From Ignavibacteria bacterium (GTDB lineage: Bacteria; Bacteroidota; Ignavibacteria; Tepidaquicellales; Tepidaquicellaceae): a stretch of DNA of 64,000 nucleotides. The notes under the pieces were generated by a model. It saw only the letters and a list, made by a program, of their open reading frames with translations. It made no database searches and had not been told where the DNA came from. Numbering within the stretch: the stretch's first letter is position 1; the number at the start of each line of letters is the position of its first letter. A program made the translations under genes and the position numbers. This document shows positions 46,959-55,924 of the stretch, in pieces. The DNA is taken from the NCBI GenBank assembly GCA_016710985.1, contig JADJTX010000013.1:93534-157533 (forward strand), given 5' to 3'.

Positions 46959-47459
46959 TTACTTCATCGGCTCCATTCCCATTGCAGCCCATTCTTCCTT
47001 TGCCGGACCGTAAACTCCCGTAACTTTCAAACCTGCCTGTCTCATCAGAACGGTCATCTGTCCGCGGTGATGAGCCTGATGAAGCATGAGATACATTAGC
47101 GAAAGCCCTTTCTTCCATTTATCACCGTACATTTCGTCTTCGGTTTCCAGTGATTCATCCTTCCAGTTCTTTTCTATTTCCTTAATGAAAGAGTCCGAAG
47201 ATTTTTTATAAGCCTCTGTTATTTCTTTAGCATAAACCGGAACAGCATCCGTGTGAGCAGGTCCGTCAATCTTTAAGCCTGTCAGTCCCATCATCTCGGG
47301 AATTGTCTGTATCAAATGCCATGCAATAAAACCCAGAGACCTTCCGTCGGGTGTGATCTTCTGATTCAATGATTCATCTGTAAGATTTCCAAACAATTTT
47401 ACCGTTGAATCATTTTCGTATTGCCAGTCTTTTTTGAATTGTGAAATTGAAGTGTACAT
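46959..47459 (-). CDS. DinB-family protein (third, divergent copy)
   Basis: A 166-residue DinB-like four-helix bundle: WHLIQTIPEMMG, then LMYLMLHQAHHRGQMTVLMR with the His ligands. It is more distant from the two copies near 26 kb and shares only the family pattern. It ends in a short tail containing GVYGPAKEEWAAMGM. Probably a metal-dependent enzyme or damage-inducible protein of unknown substrate. It lies just downstream of guaB on the same strand. Confidence 0.82.
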   Translation of the reverse strand: MYTSISQFKKDWQYENDSTVKLFGNLTDESLNQKITPDGRSLGFIAWHLIQTIPEMMGLTGLKIDGPAHTDAVPVYAKEITEAYKKSSDSFIKEIEKNWKDESLETEDEMYGDKWKKGLSLMYLMLHQAHHRGQMTVLMRQAGLKVTGVYGPAKEEWAAMGMEPMK

Positions 47460-47463
47460 TTTT

Positions 47464-47545
47464 TTTTAAGTTAAAAGTTAAAAGTTAAAAGTTTATAAAT
47501 CTTATAAATCTTATAAATCTTATGAATCTTATGAATCTAACGAAT
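47464..47545. repeat. Octamer and nonamer arrays (AAAAGTTA, AATCTTATA)
   Basis: Three to four AAGTTAAA 8-mers are followed by about six AATCTTATA/AATCTTATG 9-mers. They adjoin the true stop of guaB. Confidence 0.88.
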
Positions 47546-49011
47546 CTACTTTAATCCGTAATTCGGTGCTTCCTTAGTTATCTTCACATCATGAGGATGA
47601 GATTCCTTTAAGCCTGCATTAGTGATCTTTACAAATTTTGTCTTTAGCTTCATCTCGTGAATGTTCTTCGCTCCGCAATACCCCATTGCTGCGCGCAGTC
47701 CCCGAGAATCTGATAAATAGTTTCCCCGACATTACCTTTATAAGGAACGATCCCTTCAATACCTTCAGGTACCAGTTTATTGATATCATCTTCAACATCC
47801 TGAAAGTATCTGTCGCTGCTCCCCTTTTTCATGGCGTCGAGAGAACCCATTCCGCGGTAGATTTTATAACTGCGGCCTTCATACAATACTTTTTCTCCGG
47901 GCGCTTCTTCCGTTCCGGCGAACATTCCGCCCAGCATCACCGAATCTGCTCCGCCGGCTATTGCTTTCGGAACATCTCCCGTTTGCTTAACACCTCCGTC
48001 CGATATGACCGGTATCTTAAAACTCGCTGCAACTTTAGCGCATTCAATGACAGCTGTCATCTGAGGCACTCCGACACCTGCAATCACACGGGTTGTACAA
48101 ATTGATCCTGCGCCGATGCCAACCTTTACACAGTCAGCTCCTGCATTGATCAGATCATAAGTACCTTCGGCCGTCGCTACATTTCCGGCTATGAGGTCAA
48201 CATCAAAATTCTTCTTTATCTTCTTTACGATATCAAGCACTCCCTGCGAATGTCCGTGAGCTGTATCAACCACCACTACATCTACTCCCGCCTTTATCAG
48301 TTCCTGCACTCTGTCAATCGTATCTCCTGAAATTCCAACAGCAGCTCCCACTCTCAGTCTTCCGAATTTATCCTTACATGCATTCGGGAATTTCTTTCTC
48401 TTCTGAATGTCTTTGAAAGTTATAAGTCCCTTGAGCATACCTTTTTTATCTACCACCGGAAGCTTTTCGATCTTATATTTTTGCAGAATCACTTCGGCTT
48501 TCTCAAGATCAGTTCCTACCGGCGCAATGACGAGATTATCTTTTGTCATTATTTCCGAGACAAGCAAAGTTTCATAAGGCTCGAGTCTCAGATCACGGTT
48601 CGTAAGTATTCCTATAAGCTTGTTATCTTTGTCAATGATAGGTATACCTGAGATTTTATATTCGTGCATCAGCTTCAGTGCATCTCCGATGGTCTTATCC
48701 GAAGTCAGAGTGATCGGGTCAAATATCATTCCGCTTTCACTTCTCTTCACCTTATCAACCTCAGATGCCTGCATTGCGACTGACATGTTCTTATGAATGA
48801 TCCCCATCCCGCCTTCACGCGCTACAGCAATAGCCATCTCGCTTTCCGTAACAGTATCCATTGCAGATGAAAGTATCGGAATGTTTAATTCAATATTCTT
48901 TGTAAGCCGGGTTTTTAAATTTACTTCACGGGGAAGGACTTTTGATCTATTGGGAATGAGAAGAACATCGTCAAAAGTAATTGCGGTCTGTAATATTTTA
49001 TTTGATTTCAT
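47546..49011 (-). CDS. guaB: Inosine-5'-monophosphate dehydrogenase, frame broken near C-terminus
   Basis: About 488 residues. The N-terminal barrel has TFDDVLLIPNRSKVLPREV, and two CBS domains lie at ~residues 95-215 (SGIPIIDKDNKLIGILTNRD, LPVVDKKGMLKGLITFKDI). The catalytic loop is GIGAGSICTTRVIAGVGVPQ with the active-site Cys, followed by ISDGGVKQTGD and LGGMFAGTEEAPGE. The continuous frame stops at 47650, but adding one G to the G4 run (CCCC at 47700-47703) restores the usual end: ILGGLRAAMGYCGAKNIHEM to EAPNYGLK at 47546. It oxidises IMP to XMP with NAD+, the committed step to GMP. Essentiality suggests a consensus error. Confidence 0.93.
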
Positions 49012-49019
49012 AATTGAGA

Positions 49020-49886
49020 TTATTCTATCACTTTTGCTTTCAGCAGATCACTGTAAATATTCTCCGGTCTCAGATCTCCGTCAAATGAACGGACATACAT
49101 TATGTGAAGATGTGTCGGTGATCGTGAAGGATATGCATTTTTTCCGGTTCTGCCTAATGTCCCGAGAGAAGTTCCGGGTTTAACAAAGTCTCCGACACTC
49201 ACAGTTACTTCTTTCAGATGTGCATAGTAAAAAAGCCCGTTAGTATAATTATCATACACATAAACTATGTTCCCTCCTTTTATATCCATCCTGTCCGTTG
49301 TCCAGTCCTTCCTGGTTTCAATGACGATCCCTCCGCTCATTGAAAGAATTTCCACAGTCTCATTTGTAATGTCATCAATACAATCCTGATTGCCGTCAGC
49401 TATGAAAATATCATGCGCGGGATGCCCGCCTGAATTTTTATCAAAGAAATCAAATCCTGAAACAATATATCCGCTTCCGTTACGTCCACCGATGGCTCCA
49501 GGCGAATATCCTTTCACGGGAAACACCCAGTCTTCAACTGAATATTTCAAAACCTTTCCGGATTTTGTGTTTGCTTCCATGAAATCCCAAAGCTCATTTG
49601 TGAAACGGTTAATTGAATCTATCGCTTCCTGCCGGGGCAGATTCCCTTCTCTTACAGAAGTTATGATCGGAAGCCACCTCAACGCAATTGCCGTTGTCAC
49701 CTCAGGTTCCTTATAAAATTCTTCATCTTTCTTTAATTCCTTAATCTTCTGAGAAATTAAAAGTAAAGAAACATTTAATTTCTTCTTCTTAGGCTTCTTT
49801 GGCTGTTTATCCTCGGCGTGCAAATAATTGAATGAAAATATATTAATACAAATTATAAAGAGTAATATGCTTCTGATATTTTTCAA
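49020..49886 (-). CDS. M23-family peptidoglycan metallopeptidase-like protein
   Basis: A 288-residue exported protein with a signal peptide (SILLFIICINIFSFNYLHA). The C-terminal LytM/M23 domain has GGHPAHDIFIADG (HxxxD metal site), NGLFYYAHLKEVTVSVGDFV and SPTHLHIMY (HxH). The key His/Asp ligands are present, so an active endopeptidase on peptidoglycan cross-links is plausible. An N-terminal helical region (residues 25-120) is unassigned. It lies 8 bases from guaB, so possibly co-transcribed. Confidence 0.85.
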   Translation of the reverse strand: MKNIRSILLFIICINIFSFNYLHAEDKQPKKPKKKKLNVSLLLISQKIKELKKDEEFYKEPEVTTAIALRWLPIITSVREGNLPRQEAIDSINRFTNELWDFMEANTKSGKVLKYSVEDWVFPVKGYSPGAIGGRNGSGYIVSGFDFFDKNSGGHPAHDIFIADGNQDCIDDITNETVEILSMSGGIVIETRKDWTTDRMDIKGGNIVYVYDNYTNGLFYYAHLKEVTVSVGDFVKPGTSLGTLGRTGKNAYPSRSPTHLHIMYVRSFDGDLRPENIYSDLLKAKVIE

Positions 49887-49904
49887 TTTTAAATTAAATA
49901 TTTA

Positions 49905-49986
49905 TTTATTACTTATCAATTATCAACTATCAATTATCAACTATCAACTATCAATTATCAATTATCAACTATCAATTATCAATTCA
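49905..49986. repeat. Heptamer array, units TCAATTA / TCAACTA
   Basis: About 11 contiguous 7-mers. The stop codon and last residues of the adjacent lipoprotein on the minus strand (ELIIDS-stop) are encoded by the array itself. The units match the array inside the gene at 53963. Confidence 0.92.
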
Positions 49987-50399
49987 ATGATCTCAATTTC
50001 ACTACTCGCTATCACAGTCCCGTCCGGCTTCAATGCGCTTACTTTGTATTTACCGGGTTTCTTAAAATCAACCTTGTCAAAATAAACATAATCCATTGTA
50101 GGATCAGTAGTATAGGGATATGTATCAGCAACCGTACCGCTTCCGAGATCGGTAATGTTAATATTCACCGAGCTGACACCAATCTTAGCCTTGGATGGTC
50201 TGATATCGACAACTACTGTGAGAAAACCTTCAGGATATTTTGTACTTTTACCTTCACATTTATCATTGTCAGGAGTATAGCTTTCACAGAAAAAAAGCTT
50301 GTTGGTACTGCCTCCTCCGAGTTCACTGAGTTTACCGCAGCCAAACATTAAAGAAATTAAAATTACCAATGAAAATAAAAATTTTAAGTTTTCTCTCAT
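49965..50399 (-). CDS. Predicted lipoprotein of unknown function
   Basis: A 144-residue protein with a signal ending in lipobox LMFGC (about Cys21), then a glycine-rich linker (GKLSELGGGSTNK) and a compact beta-rich domain containing two Cys (FFCESY, DKCEG) that could pair. The pattern VDFKKPGKYKVSALKPDGTV resembles Ig-like or transthyretin-like folds. No family is named. Its final ~5 codons overlap a heptamer array. Confidence 0.65.
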   Translation of the reverse strand: MRENLKFLFSLVILISLMFGCGKLSELGGGSTNKLFFCESYTPDNDKCEGKSTKYPEGFLTVVVDIRPSKAKIGVSSVNINITDLGSGTVADTYPYTTDPTMDYVYFDKVDFKKPGKYKVSALKPDGTVIASSEIEIIELIIDS

Positions 50400-50447
50400 T
50401 TTTGATTTTTAGTTTATGTTTTTTTGATTAATGGCAATTTAACCAAT

Positions 50448-50760
50448 ACTATAAAGTTTGTAAAGATATAAAGTTTGTAAAGTTTATTAAGTTTATTGAG
50501 TTCATTGAGTTCATTGAGTTCATTGAGTTCATTGAGTTCATTGAGTTCATAGAGTTCATAGAGTTTATTGAGTTTTTGGGTTATTGAGTTCATTTCGTGA
50601 AAAATTAGTTTTGTCATCCTATCTTTACCTAACGAACCTAACGAACTTAACGAACTCAAAGAACTTAAAGAACTTAAAGAACTTAACGAACTCAAAGAAC
50701 TTAAAGAACTCAAAGAACTTAAAGAACTTAACGAACTCAAAGAACTCAAAGAACTTAAAG
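50448..50760. repeat. Two nonamer arrays in inverted orientation
   Basis: The left block (about 50448-50580) has units GTTCATTGA/GTTTATTGA. After a ~50-base unique spacer, the right block (50630-50760) has units GAACTTAAA/GAACTCAAA/GAACTTAAC. Read on opposite strands the two units are related (GAACTCAAT vs GAACTCAAA), so they form a large imperfect inverted pair. The right block supplies sequence up to the stop of the next minus-strand gene. Confidence 0.9.
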
Positions 50761-50958
50761 CCCTAATTTATCCTTAAGACTCGCAGCCATTCCCGCAAGT
50801 CCGCCAACTTCCTTTCCTTCAAGAAAATTATTTACCTGCTCACCCATCCCGCCTGGCATTTTATCTTTTAAGAATGTACCGACTGCTTCAACGGCTGATT
50901 TAGCCTGCTCTGCTGATAACCCTGTCTTCTCCGTTACAAATTTAATTAAGTCTTCCAT
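50755..50958 (-). CDS. Small helical protein
   Basis: A 67-residue protein, MEDLIKFVTEKTGLSAEQAK at the start, with LKDKMPGGMGEQVNNFL and a Gly/Ala-rich helical C-terminus. The pattern, a helix with a Ser/Ala-Glu-Gln motif followed by a Met-Pro-Gly-Gly turn, resembles the C-terminal part of DUF2267/DUF2780-type small proteins. It is probably soluble and stress-related; the assignment is tentative. Confidence 0.6.
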   Translation of the reverse strand: MEDLIKFVTEKTGLSAEQAKSAVEAVGTFLKDKMPGGMGEQVNNFLEGKEVGGLAGMAASLKDKLGL

Positions 50959-51012
50959 TTTGATTTTTCCTTTCTCCGAATTAACGGATGTTTTATTGTT
51001 AAATAGATTGGC

Positions 51013-52569
51013 TTAGAACCAACCTGTTTTCTTTTTCTTGAATTTGAGCTGCCGCCTATTCCAAGCACTCCAAGTAATCCGCGTGTTAATTCTCTTGCGA
51101 CGGTTCTGCCGACCTGCCTGGCAGTAGTACTTGTCAGAACTTTTTCAACCGTACTCTTTTCTTCTCTGCCTCTTGTGCTTCCATTCCCTGCAGACGGATC
51201 TTCCTGTTCGGCGGTCTCCTGTAATTTTTTTATTCAGGATCTCATATGCGCTTTCACGGTCTATCGGCTCATTGTACTTTCTTACAAGCGAAGAATTGTT
51301 AACAATCTCATCAATCTCTTCAGGCGAAAGAATATCCATCCTCGATGCCGGTGGACAAAGCAATGTCGCTGCAAGAGGAGTAGGATTTCCTTTTTCACTT
51401 AAGACTGTTACTGCTGCTTCTCCAATTCCCATTGATGTAAGAAGCTCTTCAATGTTATAAAAGTCTGTCATCGGATAATTAGCAGCGATGAGTTTTATCT
51501 GCTTCCTGTCATTTGCAGTGAATGCTCTTAATGAATGCTGAACTTTCATTCCCAGCTGACTTAAAACAGAATCGGGAATGTCAGTCGGATTCTGAGTACA
51601 GAAAAATATTCCGACACCTTTAGAACGAATGAGTTTAATAATGGATTCTATCTGGTCAAGTAAAGCTTTTGACGCTTCATTAAATAACAAATGAGCTTCA
51701 TCAATGAAGATTACAAGCTTCGGCTGATCAGAATCGCCCTCTTCCGGGAATGTATTGTAAATCTCAACAAGCAGGCAAAGTAAGAATGTTGAAAACAATT
51801 TTGGTTTGTTTTGTATATCCGTCAAACGAATGATTGAAATTACACCTTTGCCTTCTTCATTAATTTTCACAAGATCTTCCACTTCAAATGAAGTCTCTCC
51901 GAAAAACAGATCAGCGTGCTGCTGTTCAAGCTCTATTACTTTTCTTAAAATTGTTCCGGTAGATGTGGTGGAAATTTTACCGTAAGCAGATTCAATCTCT
52001 TTTTTTCCTTCCTCTGAAATAAACTGAAGCATCTTCTTAAAATCCTTCAGATCAAGTAAAGGAAGCTTCTTATCATCACAGTATTTAAATATCAGGGATA
52101 CTATTCCGGACTGTGTGTCATTCAGTTCAAGCATTTTCGAGAACAAGACCGGACCGAATTCAGAGACTGTTGCGCGAAGCTTCACTCCTTTTTCATCTGA
52201 TATGGACATGAGTTCAACCGGAAAACCCGAAGGTGTAAATGTCATTCCTATTTTATTGGCGCGTTCATCAATTTTCTCATTCGCGGATCCGGGTTTAGCA
52301 ATTCCGCTTAGGTCACCTTTAATATCCATTAATAAAACAGGAACACTCTTTGAGGATAAACCTTCGGAAATGACCTGCAATGTCTTTGTCTTGCCTGTTC
52401 CCGTAGCACCGGCAATAAGCCCGTGCCTGTTCATGGTTTTCAACGGAAGTTTAATGTTTACGCCTGTTAAACATTCACCACTGAATATCGCGCCGCCGAG
52501 TATTATTGATTCGCCTTTGAAATTATATCCTTCGTTAATTGAAGCTGTGAATTGATCTTTGTTGTCCAT
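51013..52569 (-). CDS. HerA-like ATPase of the DUF853 family, C-terminus frame-shifted
   Basis: Residues 1-440 read cleanly. The Walker A is GLIAGATGTGKTKTLQVISE (~residue 53), Walker B is LVIFIDEAHLLFNEAS, and GVGIFFCTQNPTDIPDSVLS is a sensor-like motif. After the T7 run near 51227-51233 the correct frame continues as LQETAEQEDPSAGNGSTRG ... TARQVGRTVARELTRGLLGV and, with one more shift, ends KKKKTGWF-stop at 51013. This C-terminus is characteristic of DUF853 proteins. HerA-type ATPases translocate DNA as hexamers. No NurA nuclease is adjacent, so the partner is unknown. Confidence 0.85.
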
Positions 52570-52729
52570 TAAAATATGAAATGATTGTGCTGTAGCATGA
52601 TTGGAATTGATGCATAATAGTCATTTAGTTTTTTTAATTAAATAACTAAAACTGACCGTTAATTTTATTTTTTACTGCCAATGCTTTAATTTTTAATACC
52701 AACACAAAGCAGATATAAAAATATTCCTA

Positions 52730-52802
52730 ACATCACAAAGGCTCGAAGTCACAAAGAAAATATTTTGGTATAAATCCTTTGAGCCTTGAGCCTTTGATGT
52801 AA
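52730..52802. repeat. Inverted repeat ACATCACAAAGGCTC ... GAGCCTTTGATGT
   Basis: A small hairpin-forming pair of the CACAAAG family around 73 bases long, intergenic downstream of the small lipoprotein on the minus strand. It could act as a terminator or be an inert repeat. Confidence 0.6.
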
Positions 52803-52841
52803 AAATATCTTGTCCGATGTAGATCAGGTTCGTTTTAACTT

Positions 52842-53003
52842 CTATTTACTAAATCCCAGAGTATCCGACCTTTTTATGGCTGTATCTTTTTTCATAACCA
52901 TTGTGTCGGGATTCTTCGTTTGGTTACTTTGCTTCTTCGTGTTGTCACAGGAAACCAGAACGCTGCATGACAACAGAAGGCTTGCAATTATAAGTGTTTT
53001 CAT
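52842..53003 (-). CDS. Very small lipoprotein (53 residues)
   Basis: A short reverse-strand gene: MKTLIIASLLLSCSVLVSC is a clear lipoprotein signal with lipobox LVSC. The mature peptide DNTKKQSNQTKNPDTMV is polar and Lys/Asn-rich and ends LGFSK-stop. It resembles small Bacteroidota lipoproteins of unknown role. It lies 53 bases downstream of the glycine-zipper protein on the same strand and may share its transcript. Confidence 0.7.
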   Translation of the reverse strand: MKTLIIASLLLSCSVLVSCDNTKKQSNQTKNPDTMVMKKDTAIKRSDTLGFSK

Positions 53004-53056
53004 AATTTAAAAGATTTAAGTTAAACAAAAGTTATCAAAAACGGAAAATGAGTTTT

Positions 53057-53608
53057 CTATCTGTGAATTTCCTCACCTTTATTATTTCTCCAGTCTTCTT
53101 CAAAGTAAGCAGCATCTTCGTCGTTTCTTGGTTTAACGTTAACGAGGATCTTACCGTCCTTTATACCGGATTCATATACTTTTGCTTTCTCTTCGGGAAT
53201 TCCGCTGCCGATCAATGCGCCAATCAGACCACCGGTGATTCCTCCCGCACCCGCTCCGGCAAGCCCTGCAACAATTGGACCCGCAATTACTAATCCAAGA
53301 CCCGGTATCAATAAGCTGGTTCCCAATGCGGCGATGACTCCGGCTATTGCTCCGACTGTCCCGCCGATAGCTGAACCCTTCCCTGCACCTTCCATTGCCT
53401 TCGTCCCTAATTCCGTTTCAACTGTTTCATTTTCAAAATACTTTTTGCGGGTGGAATCCGACATGATTATATTAATGTCTTCTTTTGCATAACCCCTCTG
53501 ATGTAAATTATCGTAAACTTTTTCAGTACTTTCACGATCGCCAAACATTCCCGAAAGGCCGCTCCTGTTTCTGTTTAAATCGTCTGGTGTTCTTTGATTT
53601 TCGTCCAT
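53057..53608 (-). CDS. Glycine-zipper general-stress-type protein
   Basis: A 183-residue protein. The N-terminal domain (GMFGDRESTEKVYDNLHQRG) resembles the general stress protein 17M-like fold. A strongly Gly/Ala-rich hydrophobic middle follows (GAGKGSAIGGTVGAIAGVIA, LGLVIAGPIVAGLAGAGAGG; a glycine zipper likely to associate with membranes), then a C-terminal KVYESGIKDGKILVNVKPR. Similar proteins are induced by cold or oxidative stress in other bacteria. A candidate operator lies 112 bases upstream. Confidence 0.78.
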   Translation of the reverse strand: MDENQRTPDDLNRNRSGLSGMFGDRESTEKVYDNLHQRGYAKEDINIIMSDSTRKKYFENETVETELGTKAMEGAGKGSAIGGTVGAIAGVIAALGTSLLIPGLGLVIAGPIVAGLAGAGAGGITGGLIGALIGSGIPEEKAKVYESGIKDGKILVNVKPRNDEDAAYFEEDWRNNKGEEIHR

Positions 53609-53962
53609 GATTATTTTTATTTAAATTTAATAATATTCATGATGATTCATTAGCTGTGCCAGAAAAATGTTTTGATTTTGAATTATGAAGATTATTTTAT
53701 TTTAAAATGAATTGGAATTATGACATATATGTCATGACATAATTATAGCAAATAATTTTATCAGATCATTACAGATTTTATCAGATATAATCTTAACTAT
53801 AATAAGTGGGTTCAGAAGTATTTGAATAAAACAATTCCGGATTAAAATCTGTGAACATCTGTGAAATCAGTGAGAGATCAAATTATCGAAAGTCAAAATA
53901 AGGGGGGATTAAAAATGTTTTTTCTGTATCATTTCACGTGGCCATAATAAAACCTTAGCAAA
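53609..53962. other. Intergenic region with operator-like palindrome
   Basis: About 350 AT-rich bases without a supported gene between two minus-strand genes. It should hold the promoter of the glycine-zipper gene. The only clear structure is the palindrome at 53720-53735. Confidence 0.6.
53720..53735. promoter_or_regulatory. Perfect 16-base palindrome ATGACATATATGTCAT
   Basis: A fully symmetric palindrome with an adjacent partial repeat (GACATAAT), 112 bases upstream of the glycine-zipper stress protein. TGACA/TGTCA half-sites are typical of helix-turn-helix dimers such as CRP/FNR or MarR types. No regulator gene is nearby; a stress-responsive operator is an inference. Confidence 0.5.
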
Positions 53963-55606
53963 TCACTTTATAAGCGTCATCTTTTTGGTTAAGACCATTC
54001 CGTCCGCTTTCAGTCTGTAGAAATATATTCCGCTTGATAGTTGATAATTGACAGTTGAAAATTGATAGTTATAAGTTCCGGGATTTTGCTTCTCATTAAC
54101 TAAGGTTGCCACTTCATTTCCCAATACATCATATACTTTCAAAGATACAAAACCATTTTCGATTAACGAATAACGAATAACGGTTTCCGGATTAAACGGA
54201 TTCGGATAATTCTGATAAAGAGTAAATTCATCCGGGATGATTTCCTGATTCGGATCAATCCCTACAGTCTGCGAATATTTAATTGTAGCAAAATCAAAAC
54301 CCGATCCATTACCAATGCTTATGCCGGTCACATATATGTTACCTTCCTTATCAAGCTTAACGTCATAAATAAAATCTTCTGTTACACTATTTCCGTTGTA
54401 ATTTTTTGTCCACATCAGAGTTCCGTCTGAATTGTATTTTAATAAAACATATATCAATTCAACATTACCTCTGTCGGATGCGCCTCCGACATAAATATTT
54501 CCTGCTTCATCCGTCGCTGCCGAAATTCCCTGGTCTGTTCCGTTACCGGGTCCGTTGTAGATCTTATTCCAGATCATGTATCCTGCGGGGGAAACTTTGA
54601 CAGTTAAAATATCCTCGCTGCCGGATGAATTACTGTTTCTGCTGTAACCTGTTAAAATAATGTTTCCGGATGTATCCGCCTTTATTGAGTAAGGTATGTC
54701 AGCATTATTCGAAACTCCGTTATAGCTGCCGTCCCAGCGTACGATCCCTTCAGGACTTATCTTCGCAAAATAATAATCCGGCAGACTTCCGTTCCTGATG
54801 CTCCCGCAAAAATAAATATTGTTTTCATTATCTAAGATCATGTCAGTAATTTCATCATCTGCTCCTGATGAACCGGAAATGGTTTTTGTCCATGATGATG
54901 GATTGGGGAAATTTTTGAAATACCGTATATGCATGTTCTTATTGTTGGGAGAAATTTCAATGGAACCGGCTACTATAATATCACCGGCTGTCGTTATCTG
55001 TAATTTTACAGGAATGGATTCGGCAGAACCGGCGGTATCAAATATTAATTCATTCAGCAAATTTCCTTCAGGTGAATATTTTAAAACGATGGTTGTATAT
55101 TTTCCGGTTGATGTATAACGCATTGCGCCGCAGGCAAACACGTTCCCGGAATTGTCCATGGTAATGTCTTTCCCGTAGCTGTTTGAAGCTTCTGTATTTC
55201 TGTATTCATTCATCCATATCAGATTACCGGACGAATCATATTTGGCTGTCGTGAAAATATTATGAAAGGCTGAGTCAGTTGTAAAGCCGGTGACGTATGA
55301 ATTGTTTTCACCGTCGATACATGCGGAGCTAATCTGGTCAGTGCTGTTGCCCGGACCGTTGTAAGTCTGAGTCCATTTAATGTTTCCTTTACGGTCATAA
55401 TTAATTATTACAAAATCATAAAGACTACCTGTACCTGAGCTGTTTCCGTATACAAACAAATCATTGTTATTCCCTAAAATTAATTTAGTGACAATATCGA
55501 AAGTGTTTCCCGGACCGTTATATCTTCTCACCCACTCTTCATCCGGCTGAGAGAATAGTTTTAAAGAAATCAGAAATGTAAATACAAAAAAAAATTTTAT
55601 TTTCAT
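53963..55606 (-). CDS. Secreted SBBP propeller protein with T9SS sorting domain
   Basis: The true start is likely the ATG at 55606: MKIKFFFVFTFLISLKLFSQ is a clear signal peptide. The frame continues upstream to 55690 only because it runs into the 230-bp element. The body has SBBP-like repeats (NNSYVTGFTTD, SGNIILTGYSRN, AGNIYVGGASDRG, EGNIYVTGISIGNGSG). The end is a T9SS type A domain (YQNYPNPFNPETVIRYSLIE ... GIYFYRLKADG). Six heptamers (54034-54075, 42 bases) encode YNYQFSTVNYQLS inside the sorting domain. It is probably surface-exposed. Confidence 0.85.
   Translation of the reverse strand: MKIKFFFVFTFLISLKLFSQPDEEWVRRYNGPGNTFDIVTKLILGNNNDLFVYGNSSGTGSLYDFVIINYDRKGNIKWTQTYNGPGNSTDQISSACIDGENNSYVTGFTTDSAFHNIFTTAKYDSSGNLIWMNEYRNTEASNSYGKDITMDNSGNVFACGAMRYTSTGKYTTIVLKYSPEGNLLNELIFDTAGSAESIPVKLQITTAGDIIVAGSIEISPNNKNMHIRYFKNFPNPSSWTKTISGSSGADDEITDMILDNENNIYFCGSIRNGSLPDYYFAKISPEGIVRWDGSYNGVSNNADIPYSIKADTSGNIILTGYSRNSNSSGSEDILTVKVSPAGYMIWNKIYNGPGNGTDQGISAATDEAGNIYVGGASDRGNVELIYVLLKYNSDGTLMWTKNYNGNSVTEDFIYDVKLDKEGNIYVTGISIGNGSGFDFATIKYSQTVGIDPNQEIIPDEFTLYQNYPNPFNPETVIRYSLIENGFVSLKVYDVLGNEVATLVNEKQNPGTYNYQFSTVNYQLSSGIYFYRLKADGMVLTKKMTLIK
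54034..54075 (-). repeat. Heptamer array inside coding sequence (6 x TTGATAG-type)
   Basis: Six tandem 7-mers (TTGATAG, TTGATAA, TTGACAG, TTGAAAA, TTGATAG, TTATAAG) make 42 bases, exactly 14 codons, within the T9SS sorting domain. The same unit family forms the intergenic arrays at 35.3 and 49.9 kb. Confidence 0.88.
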
Positions 55607-55620
55607 TAATTTAACACTGC

Positions 55621-55850
55621 TGTCCAAAATGATTTTTAAGAACTGAATATTATTAAAATTCAATCTGGTTTGAGAATATTTTTGGAACAATATCGAGTTT
55701 TTTTATCCCATCCCTAAAATTTCTCTTAAAGCTATAATTATGCTTCCCAAATAATCTTATGTTAACTCTATTTAAAAATTAGTGATAATGTTATTAAATT
55801 CGTGATCATTCGTGAAATTCGTGTCAAGATTTTTCTTTATTTTGGACGGA
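55621..55850 (+). repeat. 230-bp dispersed element, copy 2
   Basis: Runs from TGTCCAAAATGATTTTTAAG to TTTATTTTGGACGGA with short inverted ends. Shared blocks with copy 3 include ATTAAAATTCAATCTG, AATATTTTTG, CAACAATATCGA, TATTTAAAAATTAGTGATAA and GTGATCATTCGTG. It is immediately upstream of the SBBP gene. Confidence 0.8.
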
Positions 55851-55862
55851 TGTGTTAATTTA

Positions 55863-55893
55863 AAAAAGGCGGGAATAATTTCTCCGCCCTTTG
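55863..55893 (-). terminator. Rho-independent terminator
   Basis: AAAGGCGG (55865-55872) pairs with CCGCC-CTTT (55884-55892). On the minus strand it is followed by six T. It lies just beyond the stop of the YCF48-like gene at 55925. Confidence 0.75.
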
Positions 55894-55924
55894 TTTTAAC
55901 TAATCTTAACAAATCTTTACAACT

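Noticed and set aside
50414..50749. Open frame of repeated SLSSLSS / NELNELNE
   Set aside because: A by-product of the nonamer arrays.
55607..55690. N-terminal extension of the SBBP protein
   Set aside because: Reads into the 230-bp element; the signal peptide begins at the ATG at 55606.
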